Below are positions 1 to 10,972 of a stretch of 64,000 nucleotides of DNA, in pieces. Below the pieces are notes generated by a model. That model was not told the origin of the DNA. It was given only the letters and a program-made list of their open reading frames with translations, and did no database searches. Each line of letters opens with the position of its first letter. Positions within the stretch are counted from its first letter, which is position 1. Location: NCBI GenBank assembly GCA_025175895.1, contig CM046004.1, positions 12,697,011 to 12,761,010 on the forward strand, in the 5' to 3' direction. A program made the translations under genes and the position numbers. This DNA is from Wurfbainia villosa. Lineage: Eukaryota > Streptophyta > Magnoliopsida > Zingiberales > Zingiberaceae.

Positions 1-758
1 CTCCTCCTTGGAGCTCTCGGCGCCAACCTATTGCCGCCGCCCAAAGCTCCTCCAACCGGCGTCCAGAAGGCTGCTTCCTTCCCCCTCGCCGGCATCGAGC
101 TGCTGCCGGTTAGTGCTCCGGTGATCTCCTTCAAGTTTGGCATCAAGGTGAGCTCTATCTCCCTTGGTTGGCCGGCGCCTATCACCTCCACCAAAGCTGT
201 CCAGTTTTCTGGACAGCTTGTTATCCTCTCGTCGGAGCGTTGTTTGGATTACGGTTAGAGCTCCGACAGCGGCTAACTTACTGGGGATTCGATCTCCGGT
301 AATCCTCTGAGGTGGAGGACGAAGGATTCGTCAATTGGTTGACGAATACCTCTCCGAAGAAGCGAGTTTTGAGAACTCGTATTAGGATCCGAATTTGGAT
401 TCGGATCGTGATCATCTCTCGATCACGTCGTCTTCAATACGAGGCTAGTAACCCGTACGAAGACGAAGCTCGTGGCTTAGCGAAGTCATCCCGAGGAACT
501 CGGCGTGGATACGGATAGAGACGATTCTAGCGAGGATCGTTCCGGTTGATGCCGTTCCCGCTACACGTCATACGAAAGGTATAACGTAGATAAATTTCCT
601 TTTATTACAAATTTAAATTTACGGTTATGTCTACACTTGTTGTAATATGCATGCGTGTGTTGTAATAAATGTAGATTTATTATTTTTATTGCTTCCGCTG
701 TGTTCATGTTTACGAAACGTGATCGAACACACACACGCCGCGGTGCCGGAAACCCAAC
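1..758 (+). repeat. Probable 3' part of an unclassified LTR
   Basis: This stretch ends in ...aacccaaca exactly where the flanking gypsy LTR homology starts. That ending, and the upstream run of short direct words around gatcg and acgaa, look like the R-U5 end of a plus-strand LTR. The first 250 bases are GC-rich and open in one frame, but the 75-residue product is low in complexity and unlike any family I know. No primer site, polyprotein or matching second LTR lies in the window, so the assignment rests on the terminal CA and the sharp border alone. A host 5' untranslated region at the window edge is the alternative. Confidence 0.35.
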
Positions 759-2270
759 ACTTACTGAACATCCATCAACTAACACACAATAGGGTTTGTA
801 GTTCATATCCATGATAGATAATCAATAAAGTAACAACAATATATCTCAAAGGTCAAGGCTAAGTACAAGCACATGATAAAATAAGAGTGGAGTCAAGGTA
901 AAAGAATTCAGTATAAATCCAAATTCATGCACCAAATTCAGATAAAAACTACCTGACTAGGGTAGATATTACCCACCTGATATATAGATTGTACTTAGTG
1001 TCTTCATAGTCATATCTCTCTCCCGAATCAACATCCTGCAACCAAAGAATACAACATAACCAAACACTACCATAATCAATCTGTAGGAATAGGAATTTAA
1101 CTCAATCCAAATCCCAAATCTTACCAATTGAACAACCCCACTAGAAATTTACACTAGTTCATAACAACACCCCTACCACAGATCAAACACTCCTATTGCC
1201 ATTAATCCTTCAATCCCTATTCAATTAACGACACATCAATTCACTCTCAATTATCAAGCATCGAACCAAAAACAAAATCAACTGCAAACAATAGTATATC
1301 TTCCTAAAGTATCCCAATCCAAGACCCACCAAGTTTGGCTTCCACTGCACAACATCTGAAATCCATCGCAAACCTTCACCGAACCTGATCCTTCCACCCA
1401 CAATTCAAAAACCAGAGATATGGATCACAACCTACCCAACACTAGAAGAATAGAATGATAAGAGAATCTTTACTAGCGTCGATCGCCAATATTGGAGAGT
1501 TATGATCTGGATCATAGAGAACGACTATATTGATCAAAATGCTACAGAGACGATCGGGAGAGACCAGGATAAGCTCAAGTTCTTGATCTAATGAATGCAA
1601 GCTCAGAATCGAAAGGGAGAAATTGAGCTGACCTGTGGTCGAAATGATCAGCCAGGGCGGCGATGATCTGAGCTCGAGTGACACCGATGATTACACACGG
1701 GGAACAGAAGAACCAACTGAATAGCTCACTGGCGAGGCTGAGATAGTTCTCCCTCTTGACAACGAGAGGCAACTCCAGCTCGCGATAGCAACGGTGGCAC
1801 ATCTAACTCACGATGGTCAACGGTCGACGGTCTTTTGCTCGGGCAACCTCTGGCGACCTCTGAAGACCTGGTGGCGGTAGCGAGGCCATCGCTTGTGATG
1901 AAGAAGGTGACGATCGGGAAAGGGCATCGCAACGGAGAAAGAATCGGTGATGGTTGGCTGTAGAAATCACACGGTGAAGAAGGGGATCACGCCGAACAGA
2001 GGAAAGGAGAAGGAATGCGATCAAGAAATTGGGATTTGGTTCTTAAGGCTAACCGATTCGGTTGGGTTGGCTCAAGCTTGACTCAAAGCTAACCTAGGTT
2101 AAGTCCGAGTTAACTCAAGTCGACCCAACTCCCATTTATACTAAAATCTTCCTCATATGGACTCCTTTTGAATTCGAAAAAATTTATGTGAACTCTTGAG
2201 AAATTATATAAGACAATTTCTCAATTAACAAGGGGTATTTTATTTTATTTTTGATTTTTTTTCGTATTTT
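759..2270 (-). mobile_element. Ty3/gypsy LTR fragment
   Basis: Read on the minus strand, this matches the gypsy LTRs at 8002-10972 and 52897-56180 in the same order. Shared landmarks are the block around 780-960 (aacatccatcaactaacac, then taagagtggagtcaagg), the gagggtaga/tacccacctg block near 960, and the AT-rich LTR start near 2160-2270 (ccttttgaattc...aattaacaa). The LTR start is at about 2270, where the minus strand reads attagtg followed by an AAAATACGA word. The LTR 3' portion is missing at 759, where another element abuts. The small minus-strand reading frames at 1442-2024 lie inside the LTR and look non-coding. Confidence 0.7.
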
Positions 2271-2280
2271 TCACTAATGA

Positions 2281-2860
2281 GATGGCACAGTGTTACATTT
2301 TGGCTTCTATGTCAAATGTATTGCAATATCACATCAGGCCATGAATACTGCCAATGACATGATGCTCAATCTCAAGGAACATTTTGGACACCAGAATCGG
2401 ACTGCTAGGTAGGAAACTATGAGGAACTTGATGATGACCACCATGATTGAGGGAACACCCGTGAGGGATCATGTTCTCAAGATGATGGCTCATTTGAATG
2501 AGCTAGAAGTCCTTGGAGCGGAGATCGATGGGTAAACCCAGGTCGATATCATTCTCCAATCTCTCCCTAGAAGTTTTAAGTAGTTTCGCTTGAACTACAA
2601 CATGAATAAGAGGTTGTATTCATTGGCGGAGCTTCTAACAAAACTCCAGGCGACAGAAGGGCTTTTTCATCAGAGTGCTTAGGCTATGGTTGCTCAAAAA
2701 GTTTCTACTTCTAAGCCGAAAGGCAAGAAGAAGAAGAAACAAGGTGCAGCAAAGATGGGGACAGGACCTCAGGTAGGAGTGAATAAGCTGAAAGACAAGT
2801 GCTTCACTTGCAAGCAGACTGGACATTGGAAGGCGGACTCTCCCAATCGGAAATAGAACA
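2281..2860 (+). pseudogene. Copia gag remnant with broken CCHC knuckle
   Basis: Translation in shifting frames gives a copia-type gag: a region around AMNTANDMMLNLKEHFG (near 2345), then MMAHLNELEVLGAEIDG, LNYNMNKRLYSLAEL and a Lys-rich spacer. A zinc knuckle follows at 2800-2844 and reads CFTCKQTGHWKADS: the CX2CX4H part is intact but the last Cys is Ser. Stops interrupt it near 2418, 2533, 2579 and 2680, and there is a frameshift near 2330. Gag would form the virus-like particle and bind RNA; this copy is dead. The annotated start is only where recognisable homology begins after the gypsy border, not a true initiation codon. Confidence 0.8.
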
Positions 2861-3342
2861 AAGGTATATCTTTTAGTTTAGTCATTGAAACATGTTTAGC
2901 AGTGTTATCTACCAGTACTTAGTGTGTAGATACGGGAGCCACTGATCGTGTTTGCAACTCTTTGTAGGGGTTCCAGGAAACCAGACGACTAGCTGAGGGG
3001 GAGATTACTGTCTATATGGGCAATGCTACGAAGGTGGAGGCTATTGCAGTGGAAGATGTTTATTTATCTTTTGATAGGAATAAAACATTGGTTCTGAGAA
3101 ATTACCTTTATGTACCTTCATTAAGAAAGAATTTGATTTCAGTTTCTAAATTGTTTTTGGATGGATATTCTATTTCTTTTAATGACAGAGTTGTTATAAA
3201 AAGGAATAGGGAGATTATCTATTCTAGTGTGTTAGTAGGAAATTTGTACACTCTTAAACCAAAAGCTCCCACGATGAAAATAGAAATAAATAATTCATCT
3301 TCTAAATATAATAAGAGAAAAGAACCTTCGGAAATGAACTAA
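2861..3342 (+). pseudogene. Copia aspartic protease remnant
   Basis: The protease active site reads VDTGATD at 2926-2946, the usual D-(S/T)-G-A plus the conserved copia T-D pair. A stop (TAG) lies just before it. The downstream half is open for 108 residues from 3016 and carries typical copia protease C-terminal words such as LYVPSLRKNLISVSKL. In an active element this domain cleaves the Gag-Pol precursor. The following pre-integrase segment is separated by a TAA at about 3340 that fits a CAA codon changed by one transition. Domain identity is clear; the copy is non-functional. Confidence 0.82.
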
Positions 3343-3344
3343 AC

Positions 3345-4350
3345 ATATCTTTGGCATATAAGGTTAGGTCATATTAACCTGAGTAGAATTCAAAGGTTGA
3401 TAGCTGATGGACCTTTGGGCTCATTGGTGGTGGAAGATTTCCCAACCTACGAATCTTGCTTGGATGGTAAAATGACCAAGAGGCCTTTTAAGGCCAAGGG
3501 GTATAGAGCCAAAGATGTGTTGGAATTGGTTCATTCTGATTTGTGTGGTCTTATATCTATCCAGGCTAGAGGTGGTTTTGAATATTTTGTCTCTTTTATA
3601 GAGGATTATTCAAGATATGGATACATTGACTTGATGCGCCGCAAGTCTGAATGCTTTGATAGGTTCAGAGAATTTAAGGCTGATGTGGAGAAACGTCAAG
3701 GTAAAAATATCAAGACACTATGATCTGATTGTGGTGGTGAGTACCTCTTGGGAGAGTTTAGGAGTTACTTATCAGACGCTGGGATTCAATCCCAACTGTC
3801 TGCACCTGGTACACCCCAATAGAATGGTGTGATAGAACGAAGGAATAGGACTCTTATGGAGATGGTTAGATCGATGATGAGTTATTCTGAGTTACCAGAT
3901 TCATTCTGGGGGTATGCTCTGAAAATGAAAGTGTATATTCTGAACTTGGTACCATCTAAATCTATACCTTCTACTCCCACAGAATTGTGGACTGGGCAAA
4001 AGCCTAGTTTGAAACATATTCAGATTTAGGGTAGTCCAGCACATGTGCTGAAGAGAGATGCTGGTATGTTGGAACCTCGTACAGAAGTGCGCCTGTTCGT
4101 AGGCTATCCTAGAGAAACGAAAGGTGGGTTGTTCTATAGTCTTAGAGATCAGTGGGTGATCATTAGCATGAATGTCCGATTTTTAGAGGAAGACTATGTG
4201 ATGAACCACAAGCCCATGAGCAAGATTGTTCTGGAGGAATTAAGAGGGGAAGTCACTACTTCAATAACAATGGTACAAGAGGACATACCACAAGTGACTG
4301 CACCGTGTGTCACAGAGGATACACAGGTGATATCTCATCGTAGTTAGAGG
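3345..4350 (+). pseudogene. Copia integrase remnant
   Basis: The gag-pre-integrase zinc region starts with YLWHIRLGHINLSRI and ends near YESCLDGKMTKRPF; only one Cys of the expected CX2C pair is obvious, so the HHCC finger looks damaged. The rve core follows: first Asp in VHSDLCGL, second Asp in SDCGGEY (preceded by a stop at 3721 where an Arg CGA has become TGA), and the Glu in GVIERRNRT. Another stop (TAG for CAG) lies in the PGTPQ*NG motif at about 3823. The C-terminal part near 4030-4350 retains the GYPRETKGG motif typical of plant copia integrase. Integrase would insert the cDNA; at least four stops disable it. Confidence 0.85.
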
Positions 4351-5412
4351 GTTGTTAGATAATCTGATAGATTTATGTTCTTGGGAGAATCTTCTGATTT
4401 GGTCCCTGGTGAAGATGAACCTGATCCCTGGACATATGACGAGGCACTCCAAGATGAAGATGCAGTATCTTGGCAAAAGATGATGAATTCTGAGATAGAA
4501 TCTATGGATTCAAATCAGGTCTGGGAGCTAGTAGAACCACCCAATGGTGTAAAAGTCATTGGATGCAAGTGGATCTACAAAAGAAAGGGAGGATCAGACG
4601 GGAAGGTAGAGACCTTCAAAGCAAGGCTTATTGCGAAAGGGTATACTCAGAAAGAGGGTATCGATTATGAGGAGACCTTTTCGCCGGTAGCCATACTTAA
4701 GTCTATTCGGATTCTCTTATCTATTGTTGCTCATATGGATTATGAGGTTTGGTAGATGAATGTCAAGACAGCTTTCCTTAATGGAAGTCTTGAAGAAAAC
4801 ATCTATATGGAGCAACCAGAGGGATTCATTGCAAAGGGCAAAGAACATCTTGTGTGCAAGCTTAATCGGTCCATTTATGGATTGAAGTAAGCTTCGAGGT
4901 CTTAGAACATCTGCTTTGATGAGGTAATCCAGTCATATGGATTTATTCAAAGTTCAGATGAGTCTTGTGTATACAAGAGATGTGACAGAAACGTAGTGGT
5001 ATTTCTTGTACTATACGTAGATGACATTTTGCTCATTGGTAACAATGTCAAAGTGTTATTAGACGTAAGGATATGGTTGTCCAAATAATTTGATATGAAG
5101 GACTTGGGAGAAGTGAGACACATCCTTGGGATCAAAGTTATAAGGGATCACAAGAAAATGATGTTGTGCTTATCTCAAGCTTCATACATAGACAATATTT
5201 TAGCTCGTTTTAGCATGCAGAACTCCAAGAAAGGTTTTCTACCTTTTCGACATGGAGTACCTTTATCTAAAGAGATGTGTCCTAGAACATCAAAGGAGAT
5301 AGAGGAGATGAAGGTGGTTCCTTATGCTTCGGCGGTAGAAAGCCTCATGTATGCTATGTTATGTACAAGATCAGATATCTGCTTTGCCGTGGGCATGGTT
5401 AGCAGATATTAG
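4351..5412 (+). pseudogene. Copia reverse transcriptase remnant
   Basis: The RT domain starts after DRFMFLGESSDLVPGEDEPD (4366 on) and proceeds through WELVEPPNGVKVIGCKWIYK, FKARLIAKGYTQKEGIDYEE and FSPVAILKSIRILLSI. After a TAG at 4753 it continues with MNVKTAFLNGSLEENIYMEQ. The catalytic box YVDD is intact at 5014-5025. Stops at 4888, 4903 and about 5087 replace Gln, Trp and another residue; the segment YGLK*ASRS*N shows two of them next to each other. The last part (5095-5412) carries MKDLGEVRHILGIKVI and ends at SRY before a further TAG. Function in a live element: cDNA synthesis from RNA. Confidence 0.88.
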
Positions 5413-5994
5413 AGTAATCCAGGATAGAGACATTGGACTGCGGTAAAGCATATATTGAAGTACTTGAGAAGGACTAGGGATTATATGCTGGTATACCAGG
5501 CAGATCAATTACTCCCTGTGGGTTACATAGATTCTGACTTCCAATAAGGTAGGGATAATAGTAAGTTTAACTCAGGTTTTGTGTTTACTTTGGGAGGTGG
5601 AGCCATTGTATGGAGGAGTGTCAAGCAGAAATGCATGGCGGACTCCACCATGGAAGTTGAGTATGTGGCAGCCTCTGAGGCAGCCAAATAAGTTGTATGG
5701 CTCAGGAACTTCTTGATGGACTTGGATGTGATTCCTGGTTTGCCCAGAACTATCACAATTTATTGTGATAATAGTGGTGCAGTTGCAAACTCGAAGGAAT
5801 CACGAGCCCATAAGGCAAGTAAACACATAGAGCGCAAGTACCACCTGATACGAGAGATCGTAAAGCGAGGAGAAGTTTCTATCGCCAAGATTGCATTAGA
5901 GGATAACCTGGCAGATCCTTTCACTAAGACTCTTCTAGTGAGAGCTTTTGATAGACATGTGGAGAGAATGGGAATCAGATGTATGACAGTTTGA
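5413..5994 (+). pseudogene. Copia RNase H remnant and end of pol
   Basis: Copia RNase H motifs appear in order: VKHILKYLRRTRDYM, GYIDSDFQ (catalytic Asp), a KFNSGFVFTLGGGAIVWRS segment, MADSTMEVEYVAASEA (catalytic Glu) and ITIYCDNSGAVANSKES (catalytic Asp). The end is LEDNLADPFTKTLL, a near-universal copia pol terminus, followed by the natural stop at 5992-5994. Internal stops at about 5411, 5426, 5547 and 5689 break the frame. The last 93 codons, from 5713, are open. RNase H would remove the RNA strand during reverse transcription. Confidence 0.87.
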
Positions 5995-6016
5995 TAGCAG
6001 CATAGTCTTTTAGTAT

Positions 6017-6027
6017 AAGTGGGAGAT
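6017..6027 (+). other. Polypurine tract of copia element
   Basis: The purine run aagtgggagatt lies directly before the LTR start tgttgggatg and about 20 bases after the pol stop. This is the standard place and form of the plus-strand primer in Ty1/copia elements. Confidence 0.8.
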
Positions 6028-7724
6028 TGTTGGGATGTATACTGAAAGCCTAGCCTTTGAATGCACATCTTCATTTTGAAATAAGAATCACATGATCATT
6101 GTTTGTATTTTATATTTATGCATATTGTCTGATACTTTATATTATAGATAATATGGTGTGTGGTGTCGCACAGAAGATCATGTTATCAGTTCCTTATAGA
6201 GTATAAGTAGAGGCTCACAACCAAGATAGTTTTGGATAAACCATTAGCATGGTTGTAGTGTAATTTGGTATTGGTTTATCTTGACCATAGAATTATACTA
6301 GTACACTTTGTGTGTATTGAGATGGACCAATTCAGAGGTGATTCAATTTATATTGACTATATAATTGAATCGGACCTAAGATATTATGGTGTACATGCTC
6401 TTAATCCCGATATAATAACAGGCACATGTACTTAGTATTTATTTCTTTGATTTACCAATGGGCGAGATTTATGTGTTAAATCGATAGGCTTGGTAAGTCG
6501 GGAAATAATATTATTTACATGGTGTGTCATTGATTATAGGAGGAAATCATGTCCTATATATTAGGATGATGATGTCCCCTTGAGGAGCTCATAAAGTTCA
6601 TCATGTAAATCCTGCAGGTGGACTTGGTCCAACATGATGATAAGGATGAGTGGTACTACTCATGGAGTTAGATATTAATTAATTAATGGACATTCGATAT
6701 CTTAAATACGGGGAGATATTTTGTACAAATAATATGTGGATCTCATATTTATTTATCGGGTTGGTGAGGTAGATCAATGATGATCCTCTAGTGGAATGGA
6801 TCATAATTAATGGATCGGGTTTTGTGTGGTTCGGATGCATTGGGTGGCCAAGATCCAGCTCCTCCTCATGGTCCCTATTGTAGCCTATTATAAATACCTC
6901 ATGAAGCCTAGATTTATAAATGGGGTTGGAAAGGCTTGGGCGGCAAGGAGAACAAGTTGTGCTAGGGTTTGGAGTTGGCATTGGAGAGGCTTGGGCAACA
7001 AGCATTGGTTGCTAGGGTTTTCTTCTCCTAGGGTCGGCGACAACAAGGTTGGAGGCTAGGGTTTTGTTCTTCTCCTCCCTCACTTGGCCGACGCCTCCTT
7101 TCTTCAAGCTTTGCTCGGTGCTTCTTCATCCTCTTCCAAGGGCCGGCGACAACAAAGGTGAGGGTTCCTCCTTCCTTTGTCTTGGCTGGCACACCCTCTC
7201 CCTCTCCTTAGGGTCGACGGACACCAAGCTTGGTGGTTGGTGGTCGGCACAAGCAAGGAGAAGAAGGGAGTTTGTTCTTCCCTTGTTCGAAGCGAGCAAG
7301 GAAGGGAAGACACATGATCTAGGAGGCTTCGATTCTTGGAAGATTGTCACCCACACGATGTCCAAGAAGAGGATAGGAATACAATAGAAGATCAAGAGGT
7401 AAAACAAGAGGTATAATCTTGTTTATTTTTGATTCTAGTTCTTTTGTATTTTGTATGTTATTGATTAACATGGACTCCGATGATAAACACAAAAATTGGC
7501 GATTCGTTCATCATCTATTCCGCAGCTAATCGAGAAAAAGAGTAAGGTTGCTTGAACAATAAGTTTGTTCAAGCGACTACTCAAATCGAATAGCACGATG
7601 ATGAATCGGTTGCTTGGGTAATCCATCTTCGTCTGGATTAGTTTTGATTGATAAAATTTTAATCCGAGGACGTGTGATAGGATCGCCATGCACAAGCGAC
7701 CGAAGCAAGAGGCAATTCCCTTCA
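6028..7724 (+). repeat. 3' LTR of the copia element
   Basis: The LTR begins TGTTGGGATGTATACTG and ends at about 7724 in ...attcccttca. It is 1697 bp. It aligns over its length with the minus-strand solo LTR 38885-41158, for example at the start (atgtatactgaaagcctagc), at the catggtccctat block before the TATA box, and in the last 250 bases. It lacks the 27-bp tandem repeats of that copy, which explains most of the length difference. Small frames at 6826-7407 lie within the LTR and have no recognisable product. Base 7725 onward is gypsy sequence, so the right border is a clean insertion edge. Confidence 0.82.
6889..6896 (+). promoter_or_regulatory. TATA box of copia LTR
   Basis: TATAAATA lies about 860 bases into the LTR, just after the block shared with solo LTR E. 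It is the likely core promoter at the U3/R border. No other good TATA word with suitable position was seen on this strand of the LTR. Confidence 0.55.
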
Positions 7725-7738
7725 CCGATTCCACTCTA

Positions 7739-7913
7739 GCCTAATGTGACATATGAGGAGATCCCAGTGCGAATTCTTGATCGCAAGAAGCATCAGCTAC
7801 GGAACAAAATCATTCGACTAGCAAAGGTTGGATGACAACATCATACTGATGAGGAGGCTACATGGGACCTGGAGGATACTATCCGAGCTCGATACCCCCA
7901 TTTGTTCACATGA
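7739..7913 (+). pseudogene. Gypsy integrase C-terminal chromodomain remnant
   Basis: Translation gives TYEEIPVRILDRKKHQLRNK, then a K-V-G-stop-Q-H-H stretch and DEEATWDLEDTIRARYPHLF before a TGA at 7911-7913. The pattern 'YEE.PV.ILDR....LRNK.I...KV.W..H..EEATWELE..MR..YP.LF' is the well-known C-terminus of plant chromovirus integrases. One stop replaces the aromatic-cage region Trp (TGG to TGA). In active elements this domain is thought to steer integration to heterochromatin. Only about 58 codons remain; no RT, RNase H or integrase core is present here. Confidence 0.8.
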
Positions 7914-7990
7914 GGTATGTAGTGGTTCAAGATATTTCTTGAATTAATTATCATAGTTAAGTATGAAATTTAGGGACCAAATTTTATTAA

Positions 7991-8001
7991 TTGGAGGAGA
8001 A
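7991..8001 (+). other. Polypurine tract of gypsy element
   Basis: The run ttggaggagaa sits directly before the LTR start. The sister copy on the minus strand has a tgggggagaa form at the same place (complement of 56181-56191). Confidence 0.6.
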
Positions 8002-10972
8002 CGTAAAATACAGTGAAAAAAAATTTATTTAAATTAATTATATGGGTTAATTAATTTAATTAGCTGTTGGGTTTAATTAAGGGATGGGTTTAATTAGTTA
8101 GGTGTTGGGCTTAACTTGGGTCAGACCATGAGCAAGTTGGCTCAAATCCAAAAGCTGAACGACTTATTTAAGCCAACCCGACGCACCTCTCTCCTCCCCA
8201 TTTGCCTCTTCGCGAGCGTCGTTCCCATATCCTCTTCTTCTTCTTCTTCTCCGAGGCGGCTGCTAGTGATGCACACGCGGTGGAGGATCGTCTCACCGGG
8301 GGACATTTGATTGTGAGTTCCCGAGCAAGATTCCGACAAAGAGTTTTCGCTGGGAGCTAGGGGTCGACGGTGGTTCTATCGGGTCTCCGATCGTGAGCTG
8401 GGCTTCACGATTTCTGTCGAGGTTAGGTAAGTGGTCGATCTTCTCTCTCAGTTTGGATGAGATCCATCCTTACTCGTGTTCCTCACTACCATTAGCTTAG
8501 ATTGTTGAGTGGAGAAGGGCAGCAGTGGTTGGCGTTGGGTTGTCCGGTGTGCAGAGCAAATCGAAGAAGGGGGGAATTGGTGTCATTGATTTGCGCTGGT
8601 GTATATGGTGTAGGCTGCGTTGTGAGGTAAGTCTTGGAGTATTTTCATTCACAACAGTTGTTATGGATGGGTTATTGTTGATCATAGCAACCTTGAGCTT
8701 GGATAACTCTGTTGGCAGTCGAACTTGGACTTTCTGACAGCAACCGGGGTCACTGAGCTGTTTTCTTTGTGGCATGATTCAAGCTGTGTGTAATCGAGCG
8801 ATTAAGGGGTAAGATTTTTATTCTTTGATTTAGCTGTTGGATGTTTGATTTTTGGTGAGTAAGGTGATGTATGGGTTATTGTAGATGTTTTGTTGGTGAG
8901 GTTTTGGTTGTGCTCGGTGATGGAGCTGTGAATGATAGGTTTAGATTGTTGGATAGCTATTTGGGTGTTGTATGGTTTTGTGGTGCAAGCGGGAATAGGG
9001 TGATGTATGGAGGGATATGAAAGATGCTCTATTATGGGTTTTATTTTTGGATTGAAACACTGTGAGATCGAGTTCTCAGAGTTTTTGTTTTGGTGATTAT
9101 TCGGGAGTGTGTGGTGGAAGTTGGACTAGAATATAGAAACGATGTAGTAGTTGAGTTGTATATTTGTCGGATGCTTGAACTTATCCATGGTTGCTAATAT
9201 GTGCAGGTTTGGGATATGAGGCAGGTCCACGACCATGAGGATTATTACAAGCTTCGTATCAGGTGGGTAACCCCTACCTTGGTCAGTTAGTTGTTGAATC
9301 TAGTGCATGAATTTGTATTGATGATGATACCTTTACCTTGACTCCACTCTTATTTAATCATGTGCTTGTTACTTAGCCTTTGATCTTTGAGATGTGTTGT
9401 TGTTAATTCATCATTCATTTATCACGGATATGAATTACAAACTCTATTGTATTTTGGCTTATGGATGTTCAGTTAAGTACATGTAGTTAGGGCACAGTTG
9501 TGAACTCAGATTTGGTCACCGTGTCACACAACTAGGGTTAGGTGATGGATTTGATTATGAAGTCGATTGTTGTATCATACACATAATAGTTGTGCATCTA
9601 TGGTGGATCTCGTCATCTGTTCATAGATAAGTGGGTTGTTGTCAGTATGTGGTTGTGGATTAGTAGTCCTTGCATGGTTGACTAGGACTCTCTGTGTGAT
9701 AGAGAGTGTTGTGAAGATACGTGTGTGATGTTGTGCATCATTACATTGCATGCATGCTGTCGACTGGGTCTCCCTTGTGGTTGAGATGGGTCGTCAGTCA
9801 TCCTGCCTCCTCGACCACTCGGGGTAGTGGTAGCAAGGTTGAGTGCAGATCATTGGTTGTGCCGCACTCGACCACTATAGATGGTGGTAGTTGGAGTTGC
9901 GTACTTAGCCACTGTTGAGGGTGGTAGTTGGAGTTGCGCACTCGACCACTATAGATGGTGGTAGTTGTGTGGTGTGCAGTCGTCCTGTGTGCGGTGCTCG
10001 TCCACTCATGGGTAGTGACGGAGTGGCCAGCAGTAGGGACCCCCATGGTGTAGCGTATAGCTCTCTGGCAGCTAGCTACTTATTCATACTACCCATTCGA
10101 CCACTCAAGAGTAGTGGTAGCTAGAGTTGGGATAGTTGTCATGTCGTGCCACCCAAGCCATATTGGGGTCGTGGTTGTGCGTAGGGTCCGCAGACATGAC
10201 CATGCATATGCATTGCTGGGATATGTATATATGTATGTGTCTATTTTGATATATGTTTTACATATGCCTGTGAGTTGTTGCATTTGGTTGAGCTATGATT
10301 GCTGCATATGCTTGTACATCCTGTTACATGCCATTTGCATATTCTATACTGATGTGTGTTGAGCATGAGGTACGTGTTGTTGCAGACCTTCAGGTATGTT
10401 AGTACATTACTTTATATTCAGTTAGATAGTTGGTGTAAGCATTGATTATGATCATACTAGTGAATATCTGTTGTATCTTTATACCATATTACATTGATCT
10501 CCATAGATTATATGTTGTTCATGCACTATTTCTTATATTACCGCTGAATTTTATACTCACCACCACACACCCTGGGTTTCTTGTCACCCAGGTGGCAGAT
10601 AGAAGACTTCATAATGGACTTAGAGCATCGCCAGTTGATCCCATCCCATCACTTTTCTGAGGGTCCTGATTTTCGTATATCGTATGTATCTCATTATGGA
10701 CTTGGATTCTATTGGAGATAGTATTGTTGGTTATTTGTAGAGATTGTGTTTTCCTTTATGGTTTCATTGTGGGATTTCATTTACTTTGTGGATGGACATA
10801 CCGGTATGCATTTATCGTTGAGTTTATAACTTCTATTGTGTTTGTCTTCCGCTATCGATTATATGTATTTCCATATGTGTTGTGTTGGCTGCGACTATCT
10901 TGCTATGTATATTGAATTGTCATAAGGGAATATCGTCTGTTGGCCGGATAGAGTCTACCCCAGGGCGTGACA
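8002..10972 (+). repeat. Ty3/gypsy 3' LTR, about 2.97 kb
   Basis: Its start (cGTAAAATAC) and end (gggcgtgaca) match the TGTAAGATACGG...CGTGACA termini of the minus-strand copy at 52897-56180. Shared internal blocks include the 9210-9290 segment (reads like catgaggattattacaagct), the 9310-9480 segment, and a series of short imperfect repeats at 9780-10110 built on the word ccactatagatggtggtag. The small open frames at 8116-10915 have no family features and are taken as non-coding. Nothing else is seen in these 3 kb. Confidence 0.75.
9790..10115 (+). repeat. Short imperfect repeats inside gypsy LTR
   Basis: The words 'cgaccact' and 'tggtggtag' recur about every 40-60 bases (9812, 9870, 9906, 9935, 10003, 10100). 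The equivalent region of the minus-strand LTR (53930-54250) has the same pattern as complement (gtggtcgagt / ctaccacc). They may be U3 or R repeat units; function is unknown. Confidence 0.6.

Larger units (their letters stand above)
2281..7724 (+). mobile_element. 5'-truncated Ty1/copia retrotransposon
   Basis: The order gag, protease, integrase, reverse transcriptase, RNase H, polypurine tract, LTR is that of a Ty1/copia element. The body starts inside gag directly against a gypsy LTR, so the 5' LTR, primer site and gag N-terminus are gone. The polyprotein resembles the common plant Tnt1-like lineage (Tork/TAR type; clade not certain). More than fifteen in-frame stops break it, most explained by C-to-T or G-to-A changes at Gln, Trp or Arg codons. 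The element is therefore old and cannot move by itself. Its LTR is of the same family as solo LTR 38885-41158. Confidence 0.88.
7725..10972 (+). mobile_element. 3' end of Ty3/gypsy chromovirus-like element
   Basis: It consists of the last codons of a gypsy pol (chromodomain region, 7739-7913), a polypurine run, and a full-length 3' LTR. Everything upstream is replaced by the copia element ending at 7724. It belongs to the same family as 759-2270 and 52897-59084, both on the opposite strand. The C-terminal chromodomain-like tail and the long LTR (about 3 kb) point to a Tekay/Del-type chromovirus; that clade name is inferred. Confidence 0.78.

Noticed and set aside
31..518. Two short plus-strand frames at the left edge
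   Set aside because: No domain, biased composition, and the stretch ends like an LTR.
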